A program made the position numbers and the translations under genes. From positions 1 through 12,028 of the forward strand of contig BNWE01000040.1 of the NCBI GenBank assembly GCA_025998595.1: a stretch of 12,028 nt of DNA. Reading direction: 5' to 3'. This DNA is from Alphaproteobacteria bacterium (GTDB taxonomy: Bacteria > Pseudomonadota > Alphaproteobacteria > UBA3830). The notes below the pieces were generated by a model. It was given only the letters and a program-made list of their open reading frames with translations, did no database searches and was not told the origin of the DNA. Positions 1 through 7,312 of the stretch are shown piece after piece (the stretch's first letter is position 1; every line of letters starts with the position of its first letter).

Positions 1-475
1 CGAGAAGCAACGACAGGAATATCTTAATGAAATCAAAGAGATACCAAAAGAAGAACTTGTTTACGTTGACGAAAGCGGCATAGAAGAATGTTTGATTAGG
101 GAGATGGCTAGAGCGCCTCGTAATGAGTGCGTATACGGTGAGACTTCCGGCAAGAGATTTGCGAGAGAAAATATTATTGCCGGCTGGAACTGCGGAAAAG
201 TACTAGCGCCGATGGGGTTCAAATGCAACTGTGACGCGATATTAGCGGAAACTTGGGCGGAGAAATGTTTTGCGCCAGTGCTCAAACCTGGACAAGTGGT
301 TATTCTGGATAATGCAAAATTCCATAACAAAGAAAAACTGAGGAAAATCATAGAGAAGGCTGGACGCAGAGTGATTTTCTTGCCTCCATATTCGCCAGAT
401 TTGAATCCAATAGAACATTTTTGGGATTGGCTAAAAAATAAAATCAGAGATATCATCCATCAGTTTGAAACCTTG

Positions 476-485
476 GAGGATGCCA
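476..485 (+). repeat. Target-site duplication, left copy
   Basis: The sequence GAGGATGCCA occurs here and again immediately after the element at 721-730. It encodes part of the transposase residues LEDA, and only one copy is needed for a continuous reading frame. Confidence 0.85.
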
Positions 486-509
486 CATGGCGGCCTCATG
501 AAAATTATC
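486..509 (+). repeat. Left terminal inverted repeat of the MITE-like element
   Basis: These 24 bases match the reverse complement of 696-720 except for one missing A in the A-run after CATG. The key end sequence is CATGGCGGCC. Confidence 0.85.
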
Positions 510-695
510 GGTGATTTTTTTGCTGATATTTCAGATGTTTTTCTGATATTTCACCTTTTTTTATCGCATGCCACTGTGGCAAAAAGCAATCGATCAGCTG
601 GTATCTTTGCTACTTTTTTATGTGTTTTTATATCATGTAAGTCCGCTGTATGAGGCCTTAATGTTTGAAATTGCTCAAATACCAACAAAAAACTT

Positions 696-720
696 GATAA
701 TTTTTCATGAGGCCGCCATG
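696..720 (-). repeat. Right terminal inverted repeat of the MITE-like element
   Basis: These 25 bases pair with 486-509 and end in GGCCGCCATG. The last two bases (TG) also match the two bases before the left direct repeat, so the target duplication could be counted as 10 or 12 bp. Ten is preferred because it leaves perfectly symmetrical element ends. Confidence 0.85.
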
Positions 721-730
721 GAGGATGCCA
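721..730 (+). repeat. Target-site duplication, right copy
   Basis: This is the second copy of GAGGATGCCA. Together with the 235-bp element it adds 245 bp, which is not a multiple of three and explains the broken frame. Confidence 0.85.
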
Positions 731-767
731 TGATGGCCGCAGTAAATGCTAAGTGAAGGTGGTATAC

Positions 768-833
768 TTATAGAATTTGGAGATGGATATGTCTGGGCAT
801 TCGCAATTAAAGAATATTAGACCTGCTGCGTAG
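768..833 (+). pseudogene. Duplicated and truncated start of yebC
   Basis: Bases 768-818 match 2128-2178, the ribosome-binding site and first codons of the intact yebC, with only about four differences. The copy keeps the GGAG site and reads MSGHSQLKNI from the ATG at 789, against MSGHSQFKNI in yebC. Two of the three codon differences are silent, which suggests the copy came from a coding sequence. After KNI the sequence is unrelated, and the frame stops at 831-833 after 14 codons. The yebC promoter (2090-2118) is not copied, because the match starts at TTATA beside the IS630 end. This is a relic, probably not expressed as a useful protein. Confidence 0.8.
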
Positions 834-886
834 GCATGTTCTTGCTCTTGATAATCAATAGCTCCAGGAGGCTTTTGCAACAGGTT
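820..886. repeat. Short imperfect inverted repeat, possible IS remnant
   Basis: GACCTGCTGCGTAGGC (820-835) roughly matches the reverse complement of GGCTTTTGCAACAGGTT (870-886). The GGCTTTTGCAACAGG type of end recalls termini of some IS5-family elements, but the arms are imperfect and no transposase lies between them. Nothing else was recognised between 834 and 933. Confidence 0.25.
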
Positions 887-933
887 GTTAGCGTGGAATG
901 TATGAGCTCGTGTGATACTCTGTATTTATAATC

Positions 934-1929
934 TTACCATTCCGCAAAATAAGCGCCTGGTTCTGGTGCGACATCATCATCTGGTATGACTATTACATCA
1001 TTTGGTGCAGCCGCTGTTACCTTGGAGAATTTTACCAATCTCCCTTCATCTACTCCGGCTGTATTATGTGCAGTAGACAACAAACCGTTTCCATATGCAC
1101 ATAGACCCAAATAAATATAGCCAAAATGTTCAGGGTTGTGTGCTGCGAGTGGAGCCCAGTTGCCGCCGATGAGCTTCACCAGCTGCCCCTCAAAAATAGC
1201 ATATACATTTGCTCCATTAGTGCAGATGTCACTATATGAATGTTCACCACCATGTGTGTTATCAAACTTCTCCCAAGTTCCGGTAATTCTATTGAATTTT
1301 GCTAGCCAACTATCAGCACCAAGGCTAGCCAAGACATATACGTTTCCTACATTGTCGATGCATGGCCATGCAAAATCATTTGGAATAACGCCGCCTTGTA
1401 AACTAAAAGCTTCAAATGCTGATGTGACATCAGGAGCCCAATGGGCATCATCTCCAATAGTACCGATTAGTTTTTTTAATTCTCCGGTATGTCTATTGAG
1501 GCCATATACGATTTCATTTCCGTCTGAACAAAGCCAATGTATGTGCATGCCATCGATTGGATTGCCACCATCTTGCCAGTAATTCCCATTAAAATGGTAC
1601 ACAAAAAGCTTCTTGGTTACAGAACTCAATGTATACACATCGGTTCCATTATAACAAAAACGATAGTGGTCTTCATTAGTATTGAAGCTATCAACGATTG
1701 AGGGACTAATCGGATTAAAAGCATTCCCAGCAAACATTAATACCTGTCCACGCTTATAGTCAAAAGCATACTTATCTGTACCTATTGAGAAGGTTTTGGA
1801 AAGTTGACCAATTGGCAGATCGGCGCTAACATCAGTACATGCCCATTGCTCTCCATCCATGGCGCAAGTCTCGAACTGCGCAACTAATGCAAATACAGCA
1901 ACAATCGCGCTATAAATTAGGTTTTTCAT
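934..1929 (-). CDS. Secreted protein of repeated blades, probable beta-propeller, function unknown
   Basis: The 331-residue product starts with a typical Sec signal peptide: Lys at position 3, a hydrophobic stretch at about 4-17, and possible cleavage after ETCA (residue 23). The rest is made of about six repeats of 41-46 residues. The most regular have a Cys followed by a turn and a V/I-Y strand: Cys at 92, 134, 180, 226 and 267, as in FCYNGTDVYTL, WLCSDGNEIVYGL, WPCIDNVGNVYVL and DICTNGANVYAI. Several blades end in a W-rich strand such as GNYWQDGG, TGTWEKF or GGNWAPLA. This looks like a beta-propeller exported to the periplasm or outside the cell. The C-terminal tail (about 309-331) is acidic and proline-rich. 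No catalytic motif was seen. The start is supported by AGGAG at 1936-1940, six bases upstream, and a promoter at 1971-1999. The gene is divergent from yebC and appears to be a single-gene unit. Confidence 0.85.
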   Translation of the reverse strand: MKNLIYSAIVAVFALVAQFETCAMDGEQWACTDVSADLPIGQLSKTFSIGTDKYAFDYKRGQVLMFAGNAFNPISPSIVDSFNTNEDHYRFCYNGTDVYTLSSVTKKLFVYHFNGNYWQDGGNPIDGMHIHWLCSDGNEIVYGLNRHTGELKKLIGTIGDDAHWAPDVTSAFEAFSLQGGVIPNDFAWPCIDNVGNVYVLASLGADSWLAKFNRITGTWEKFDNTHGGEHSYSDICTNGANVYAIFEGQLVKLIGGNWAPLAAHNPEHFGYIYLGLCAYGNGLLSTAHNTAGVDEGRLVKFSKVTAAAPNDVIVIPDDDVAPEPGAYFAEW

Positions 1930-1970
1930 ATTTTTCTCCTATAATTAATCAATTAAAAACCACAATATAA

Positions 1971-1999
1971 AGTATTGCACATAAAACATAAAATGTCAA
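1971..1999 (-). promoter_or_regulatory. Sigma70-type promoter of the secreted propeller gene
   Basis: Read on the minus strand, a perfect TTGACA (1999-1994) is followed after 17 bases by AATACT (1976-1971). The start codon lies about 42 bases further on. Both the spacing and the -35 box fit the sigma70 consensus; the -10 box matches four of six positions. Confidence 0.6.
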
Positions 2000-2089
2000 G
2001 CAAAAATGCGGAGATTTTTAAAGAAATATCAACATATGTCATTTCCAAAGAAACATCTACCTCCACAATCGCATCCTTAAATTTTTCTG

Positions 2090-2118
2090 TTGAAAAAGCC
2101 GGCTATATCTAAGATAAT
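2090..2118 (+). promoter_or_regulatory. Sigma70-type promoter of yebC
   Basis: TTGAAA (2090-2095), a 17-base spacer and GATAAT (2113-2118) predict transcription from about 2125, some 24 bases before the yebC ATG. The boxes match five of six positions at -10 and four of six at -35. This promoter is absent from the duplicated yebC start at 768. Confidence 0.6.
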
Positions 2119-2148
2119 CAGCTTAATTTATAAAATTTGGAGATGGAT

Positions 2149-2898
2149 ATGTCTGGGCATTCGCAATTTAAAAACATTATGTACCGAAAGGGCGCTCAGG
2201 ACGCGAAAAGAGCCAAGGTGTTCTCGAAGATCAGCCGAGAAATAACTGTTGCAGTGAAGGAGGCCGGCTCAGATCCGGAAAGCAACAGTAGATTGCGGTC
2301 CGCTCTCATAAGCGCAAGATCGGAAAATATGCCGAAGGACAACGTCGACAGAGCCATAAAGAAGGCTCTAGGGCCTGAATCGGGAGTCGAGTATCTGTCA
2401 GTTCGCTATGAGGGATACGGTCCCGGCGGCGTTGCCATAATCGTAGAGGGATTGACGGACAACAAGAATAGAACCGCTCCGGAAGTCAGGTCTGTGTTCA
2501 CGAAGTTTTCCGGAAGTCTTGGCGAGACCAACAGCGTTAGTTTTCAATTCGATCACATAGGATACGTATCATACAAAAGAGACGTGGCGTCCGAGGATGA
2601 TATATTCGAAACGGCACTGGAGGCGGGAGCGTCCGACATAAAAAGCGGGGATGACGTCTTTGAAGTCATCTGTCCTATGGAGCAACTGGCGATTGTGAGG
2701 GATGCGCTATCCAAGAAATACGGAGACCCCCTGGAGGCACGCGTAACCTGGAGTCCTCAAAATACCGTACCGGTTGATTCAGAGACTGCAAAGACTTTGC
2801 TTAAAATGATAGATTTGTTGGAGGATAACGATGACGTACAATCTGTAGTAGCAAACTTCGAATTACCAGAAGGTTTTGCAGACACATACCAATCTTAA
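2149..2898 (+). CDS. yebC: YebC/PmpR-family protein
   Basis: The 249-residue product is full length for the family (about 240-250). It begins MSGHSQFKNIMYRKG, the family's signature N-terminus, and contains the conserved GYGPGGVAIIVEGLTDNKNRT segment (about 91-112, shown here in outline) and a C-terminal domain ending in LEDNDDVQSVVANFELPE, the usual close of the family. YebC proteins were long called transcriptional regulators; more recent work ascribes to the family a role on the ribosome, easing stalls at proline-rich stretches. It is cytoplasmic. The ATG at 2149 is chosen because GGAG (2139-2142) sits six bases before it and the family starts MSGHS or MAGHS; a TTG at 2137 is in frame but would absorb that site. 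In many proteobacteria yebC lies beside ruvC, but here rpoB follows after 187 bp. Confidence 0.97.
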   Translation: MSGHSQFKNIMYRKGAQDAKRAKVFSKISREITVAVKEAGSDPESNSRLRSALISARSENMPKDNVDRAIKKALGPESGVEYLSVRYEGYGPGGVAIIVEGLTDNKNRTAPEVRSVFTKFSGSLGETNSVSFQFDHIGYVSYKRDVASEDDIFETALEAGASDIKSGDDVFEVICPMEQLAIVRDALSKKYGDPLEARVTWSPQNTVPVDSETAKTLLKMIDLLEDNDDVQSVVANFELPEGFADTYQS

Positions 2899-2966
2899 CT
2901 TTGAGTAAATTTTTATGTTTCAACGATATTTATATGTTGAATTCCGTCGTCGATTCTGCTATTCAT

Positions 2967-2975
2967 TGATATGAT
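2967..2975 (+). promoter_or_regulatory. Possible extended -10 promoter for rpoB
   Basis: TGATATGAT contains the TGn extension and a -10 box matching five of six consensus bases. No good -35 box lies at the right distance, as extended -10 promoters often allow. It would give a leader of about 104 bases before the rpoB start. A weaker pair, TTGAGT (2901-2906) and GATATT (2925-2930), lies upstream. No clear terminator was seen after yebC, so read-through into rpoB is also possible. Confidence 0.35.
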
Positions 2976-3085
2976 TAGTGTGGATCCTGTCTTTTGTTAA
3001 AAACAAATGTGTTTTTCGACGTGTGTTGTTTGGGTGTGCATGTCTTTTTTGGTCTATTTCGAATTAATTTTGCAGAGGTCGTAGT

Positions 3086-6000
3086 ATGGTCAGAACATTC
3101 ACTGAACGCAAAAGGTTCAGAAAGAGCTTCGGTCGAATTAGAGAAGTTGCAACTCTTCCAAATCTTATTGAATTACAGAGAGAATCTTACGAAAACTTTC
3201 TGCATTCTGAAAAAACAGAAAATATAAGAGATGACATAGGACTGCGGGAAGCATTCAATGATACATTTCCCATTGGTGATCCAGCCGGGAAGGCACAGAT
3301 TGATTTCTGCAGCTATCATTTCGATGAGCCAAAATATACCGAAGATGAGTGTCGTAACCACGGACTGACCTATGCAGCATCGCTTCGAGCGATTTTTCGA
3401 TTGGTAGTTTGGTGTAACGATGAAGACACTGGCGAGAGAGTTATAAAAGACATTAAAGAGCAGGACGTATACATATGTGACCTTCCGCTCATGACAAACG
3501 AAGGAACATTCATTGTAAATGGAACAGAACGCGTAATCGTTTCCCAAATGCAGAGGTCACCAGGCGTATTCTTTGATCATGATAACGGAAAAACCCACAC
3601 TTCCGGAAAATATTTGTTCGCGGCGCACATAATTCCCTACAAGGGGGCGTGGCTGGATTTTGAATTCGACGCCAAAGATCTCATTTGCGTGAGAATCGAT
3701 AGAAAAAGAAAGATATTAGCGACGACTCTCCTGATGGCTCTTGACTCAGCCCAAACGGAAAAGGAAAGAGAAGAAAATTCCGATAAAGAATTCAAACCTT
3801 TTGAGGTTCAGGGCATGGATCGTGAGGAAATTCTCTCCTACTTCTATGAAAATTATGAAATAAAGCATAATGCTAGCGGTATGTTATCAATGACCTATGA
3901 GCCCGCTCACTGGAAAGGAGTCAAGCTAGAAAAGGATCTCATAAATGCTAAAACCGGCGCGGTGGCGGTTGCTGCCGGAGAAAAAATAACGTCTCGTCTC
4001 TCCAAAACACTGAAGGAGGATGGACTGGAAGAAGTCGTCGTATTTGCCGAAGATCTTATTGGGAAATACAATGCTCTTGATGTCATTGACGAAAGTACCG
4101 GTGTTGTAATAGCAGAAGCCGGCGACGAGTTGACGGATGTATTGATCGCAAAAATCATTGAGCAGGGTGCGAAGTTTGCCGTTTTGCGCATAGATCATAC
4201 GGAAGTTGGTGGATACATAAGAAACACCCTCGCCGTCGAAAAATGCAATAATCGTGAAGAAGCGTTGATTGAGTTGTTCCGGGTCATGCGTCCTGGAGAG
4301 CCGCCAACCGTCGACAGTGCCCAAGAAGTATTCAGAAATCTATTCTTCAATAAGGATCGCTACGATCTTTCCGCCGTTGGTCGCGTAAAAATCAACGGAA
4401 GAATCGGTGTGGATAGACCGGAAAGTCTCGGCACATTAACAAAAGATGACGTTCTCAGAATCGTCAAAATATTGCACAAATTAAAGGACGGTATTGGTAC
4501 CGTCGACGATATCGATAACTTGGCCAATAGAAGAGTCCGGTCGGTCGGTGAGTTGCTGGAAAACCAATTCAGAATCGGCTTGATTCGCATGGAACGTGCC
4601 ATACGGGAGCGCATTGGTTCCATCGATGTTGAGAATGCCGTTCCCAACGATATAGTGAACGCAAAACCGGTTTCGTCTGCCATAAGAGAGTTCTTCGGAT
4701 TATCTCAGCTGTCGCAGTTTATGGATCAGACCAATCCCTTAGCTGAAATCACCCACAAAAGACGCATTTCGGCACTTGGTCCCGGCGGTTTGACGAGGGA
4801 TAGAGCTGGTTTCGACGTTCGAGACGTGCACACCACACACTATGGCCGCATATGTCCGATTGAAACTCCAGAAGGTCAAAACATTGGTCTCATAAACTCG
4901 TTGGCCGTATTCGCCAGAGTAAACAGATACGGATTCATAGAAACTCCCTATAGAAAAGTTCTGGATCATAAGGTAACCGACGAGGTTGTCTATCTTTCGG
5001 CAATTGAAGAAGAAAAGCATACCATAGCGCAGGCAAATGCTCCCATAACCCTCGATGGTAGGTTTAAAGAGGAATTTGTGACCTGCAGAAGAAACGGAGA
5101 CTTCATCAATGCTCCCCGAGATACCATAGATTACATGGACGTTTCTCCGAAACAGACCATATCCATAGCTGCCGCCTTAATTCCATTTTTGGAAAACGAT
5201 GACGCCAGCCGCGCTCTCATGGGAGCGAACATGCAACGTCAGGCAGTTCCATTGCTCCGGGCTCAGGCTCCTCTGGTGGGTACAGGCATGGAATCGGTCG
5301 TCGCCAGCGATTCCGGCGTGGCTGTTTCCGCAAAAAATGACGGCGTTGTGGATCAGGTGGATGCCGATCGCATAGTCGTGCGTTCCATTGGAAGTGATTC
5401 TCACGTTGGCGTGGACATTTACAATCTCAGAAAATACAAGAGATCCAATCACAGCACATGTCTCAATCAGAAGCCACTGGTGAAGAAGGACGACATTGTA
5501 AAGAAGGGCAATATTATTGCGGATGGAGCAGGTACGGACATTGGGGAATTGGCGCTTGGACAGAACGTTCTGGTGGGATTCATGCTCTGGCATGGATATA
5601 CATTTGAAGACGCCATTATAATCTCCGAACGTCTGGTGCAGGAGGATTACTTTACGTCGGTTCACATTGAAGAATTCGAAGTAATGGCTCGTGACACGAA
5701 ACTCGGTAACGAAGAAATCACGCGTGACATTCCCAACGTTTCGGACGATTCACTGAGAAATCTTGATGAATCTGGTATCGTTCACATTGGAGCCGAAGTG
5801 CAGGCGGGCGATATATTAGTCGGTAAGGTGACGCCGAAGGGTGAATCTGCCATGACTCCGGAAGAAAAACTTCTCCGAGCAATCTTTGGAGAAAGAGCGG
5901 CAGATGTGAAAGACTCATCTCTGAGAGTTCCTCCGGGAGTGCGCGGGACCATCGTTGACGTCAAGATTTTCTCCCGAAGTGGTGTGGAAAAAGACGAGAG

Positions 6001-7267
6001 AGCCATAGCCATTGAGCATAAGGAAATCGAGTCCTACAAAAACGATCTGGACGCAGAAAGAAAGATTATAGAAGACGTATACTATCGTCGATTGAAGGAT
6101 ATGTTGATGGGGCAGGTGGTGCGAAGCGCTCCGTTACGGTGCAGAGATCCTAAAATTTCAGAATCTTATCTTGCCTCTCTGACTCGTGGTCAGTGGAGAC
6201 AGATCGTTGTAGAAGATACACTTGTGGCGACTGATATAGCCAGTTTGCATGTGGATTTCAATGTAATCCTGACTAATCTCCAGAAATCGTTCGAGGAAAA
6301 AGTCGAAAAGCTCTGCAAGGGTGACGATCTTCCTCCGGGAGTTCTGAAAATGATCAAGGTTTACGTAGCCGATAAGCGTAAACTGCAGCCGGGCGATAAA
6401 TTGGCCGGAAGACATGGTAACAAGGGTATCGTTTCGAAGATTCTTCCGGTGGAAGATATGCCGCATTTGGAAGATGGTACTCCTCTGGATATCATATTGA
6501 ATCCACTCGGTGTTACTTCGCGCATGAACGTGGGACAAATTCTGGAAACCCATCTGGGATGGGCGTCAAAGGGATTGGGTAGAAAAGTTCGCAAGGTTAT
6601 GGAAACAGTCCAAAGCGACGCACAGCTCATGAAAAATCTTCGTGTTGAGCTGAAAGATATATACGATAATGCAAAAGATAGAAAGGACTTGGACGCTCTA
6701 TCCGATTACGAACTGGCCGAAATGGCGACGAATGTCGTGAACGGCATACCGATGGCAACTCCTGTGTTTGACGGAGCTCGAGAAGATGAAATCGTGAAAG
6801 CTTTGGAGAAAGCTGGATTCGATGCGTCTGGACAGGTCACACTGATAAATGGCCGCACCGGAGAAGAGTTCGATCGCAAAGTCACTGTTGGATGCATATA
6901 CATGTTGAAATTGCATCACATGGTCGACGATAAGATTCACGCCCGTTCCATAGGTCCGTACAGTCTTGTTACGCAGCAACCTTTGGGAGGAAAAGCACAA
7001 TTCGGTGGTCAAAGATTCGGAGAAATGGAGGTCTGGGCATTGCAGGCATATGGTGCGGCCTATACTTTGCAGGAAATTCTGACAGTTAAGTCTGACGACG
7101 TCACCGGAAGAACAAAAGCCTATGAATCCATCATCAAGGGAGAGGATAACATAGTTCCGGGAATACCTGAGTCGTTTAACGTGCTCATGAAGGAATTGTG
7201 TGGACTTGGACTTAACTTTGAATTTCAGCAGGATCCTGTGGAACCTGGAATGGAATCTAACGTGTAG
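3086..7267 (+). CDS. rpoB: DNA-directed RNA polymerase subunit beta
   Basis: RpoB forms, with RpoC, the active-site cleft of RNA polymerase. The 1393-residue product is about 50 residues longer than in E. coli, partly through extra sequence around residues 270-390 that is common in alphaproteobacterial RpoB. The rifampicin region is at 538-564: [18 protein letters not shown], then THKRRISAL. The positions equivalent to E. coli Gln513, Asp516, His526 and Ser531 are Gln544, Asp547, His557 and Ser562, all in the susceptible form. Glu841-Asp842 match the acidic pair near the active site, and Lys1105 and Lys1113, in [11 protein letters not shown], match the two catalytic-centre lysines. The C-terminus ends in the conserved [13 protein letters not shown] and [11 protein letters not shown] elements. 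The start fits alphaproteobacterial homologues (xxxTFTxRKRxRKxFG), with AGAGG at 3074-3078. No frameshift or premature stop was seen. rplL, the usual upstream neighbour, is absent. Confidence 0.99.
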   Translation: MVRTFTERKRFRKSFGRIREVATLPNLIELQRESYENFLHSEKTENIRDDIGLREAFNDTFPIGDPAGKAQIDFCSYHFDEPKYTEDECRNHGLTYAASLRAIFRLVVWCNDEDTGERVIKDIKEQDVYICDLPLMTNEGTFIVNGTERVIVSQMQRSPGVFFDHDNGKTHTSGKYLFAAHIIPYKGAWLDFEFDAKDLICVRIDRKRKILATTLLMALDSAQTEKEREENSDKEFKPFEVQGMDREEILSYFYENYEIKHNASGMLSMTYEPAHWKGVKLEKDLINAKTGAVAVAAGEKITSRLSKTLKEDGLEEVVVFAEDLIGKYNALDVIDESTGVVIAEAGDELTDVLIAKIIEQGAKFAVLRIDHTEVGGYIRNTLAVEKCNNREEALIELFRVMRPGEPPTVDSAQEVFRNLFFNKDRYDLSAVGRVKINGRIGVDRPESLGTLTKDDVLRIVKILHKLKDGIGTVDDIDNLANRRVRSVGELLENQFRIGLIRMERAIRERIGSIDVENAVPNDIVNAKPVSSAIREFFGLSQLSQFMDQTNPLAEITHKRRISALGPGGLTRDRAGFDVRDVHTTHYGRICPIETPEGQNIGLINSLAVFARVNRYGFIETPYRKVLDHKVTDEVVYLSAIEEEKHTIAQANAPITLDGRFKEEFVTCRRNGDFINAPRDTIDYMDVSPKQTISIAAALIPFLENDDASRALMGANMQRQAVPLLRAQAPLVGTGMESVVASDSGVAVSAKNDGVVDQVDADRIVVRSIGSDSHVGVDIYNLRKYKRSNHSTCLNQKPLVKKDDIVKKGNIIADGAGTDIGELALGQNVLVGFMLWHGYTFEDAIIISERLVQEDYFTSVHIEEFEVMARDTKLGNEEITRDIPNVSDDSLRNLDESGIVHIGAEVQAGDILVGKVTPKGESAMTPEEKLLRAIFGERAADVKDSSLRVPPGVRGTIVDVKIFSRSGVEKDERAIAIEHKEIESYKNDLDAERKIIEDVYYRRLKDMLMGQVVRSAPLRCRDPKISESYLASLTRGQWRQIVVEDTLVATDIASLHVDFNVILTNLQKSFEEKVEKLCKGDDLPPGVLKMIKVYVADKRKLQPGDKLAGRHGNKGIVSKILPVEDMPHLEDGTPLDIILNPLGVTSRMNVGQILETHLGWASKGLGRKVRKVMETVQSDAQLMKNLRVELKDIYDNAKDRKDLDALSDYELAEMATNVVNGIPMATPVFDGAREDEIVKALEKAGFDASGQVTLINGRTGEEFDRKVTVGCIYMLKLHHMVDDKIHARSIGPYSLVTQQPLGGKAQFGGQRFGEMEVWALQAYGAAYTLQEILTVKSDDVTGRTKAYESIIKGEDNIVPGIPESFNVLMKELCGLGLNFEFQQDPVEPGMESNV

Positions 7268-7312
7268 GTGATCACAGCTTTTATTTTATAGTCGATATAA
7301 TAGGAAGGTCTA

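Larger units (their letters stand above)
486..720. mobile_element. 235-bp MITE-like non-coding element inserted in the IS630 transposase gene
   Basis: The two ends are near-perfect inverted repeats: both begin CATGGCGGCCTCATGAAAA and continue to TTATC, differing by one extra A on the right. Weaker similarity continues inward (a T-run, then TATTT), so the arms reach roughly 45 bp. The element is flanked by identical 10-bp direct repeats (476-485 and 721-730). It has no credible gene. Inside are an 11-bp direct repeat (523-533 and 543-553, 20 bp apart) and a 13-bp palindrome around 569-581. These are the marks of a miniature inverted-repeat transposable element mobilised by a transposase encoded elsewhere. 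Ends beginning CAT with a 10-12-bp target duplication are known for IS231-like members of the IS4 family, so that is the best guess for its parent; this is an inference. Confidence 0.85.
1..756 (+). pseudogene. IS630-family transposase, 5' end outside window, disrupted by a small insertion
   Basis: This is the catalytic half of a DDE transposase, which cuts and rejoins DNA at TA targets. The frame is open from base 2. The first catalytic Asp lies in a VDESG motif (codon 68-70), the second in ILDNAKFHN (308-310), and the Glu in PYSPDLNPIEHFW (413-415). The 34 residues between the second Asp and the Glu match the D34E spacing known for IS630. After LEDA (473-484) the frame runs into inserted DNA and stops at 512-514. 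The true end is found at 731-756: joining base 485 to base 731 gives LEDA followed by MMAAVNAK and a stop. The disruption affects only the last eight residues, so the altered product, if made, keeps its catalytic triad and gains a ten-residue foreign tail. Whether it is active cannot be told. The N-terminal helix-turn-helix region would lie before the window. Confidence 0.9.
1..772 (+). mobile_element. IS630-family insertion sequence, right part
   Basis: The element extends out of the window on the left. Its right end should lie just after the transposase stop at 754-756. Sequence matching the region upstream of yebC begins at 768 (TTATA), so the element probably ends at about 767-770 with a TA, the known IS630 target dinucleotide. 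The exact terminal inverted repeat cannot be confirmed because the left end is not visible. Confidence 0.6.

Noticed and set aside
465..653. Open frame of 62 codons over the left junction of the nested element
   Set aside because: It begins inside the transposase in another frame and continues into the insert; low-complexity, hydrophobic translation from a T-rich repeat region.
568..756. Open frame of 62 codons across the nested element
   Set aside because: It runs from non-coding MITE-like sequence into the last codons of the transposase purely by phase. It has no ribosome-binding site and no family resemblance.
1136..1582. 148-codon frame opposite the secreted protein gene
   Set aside because: It is the complement of the propeller gene, which has a signal peptide, regular repeats, a ribosome-binding site and a promoter; the opposite frame has none.
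2137..2151. TTG start for yebC four codons upstream
   Set aside because: The GGAG ribosome-binding site overlaps this start, and the family begins at MSGHS, so the ATG at 2149 is preferred.
2994..3227. 77-codon frame overlapping the rpoB start
   Set aside because: Overlaps the well-supported RpoB N-terminus in another frame; AT-rich leader translation with no family likeness.
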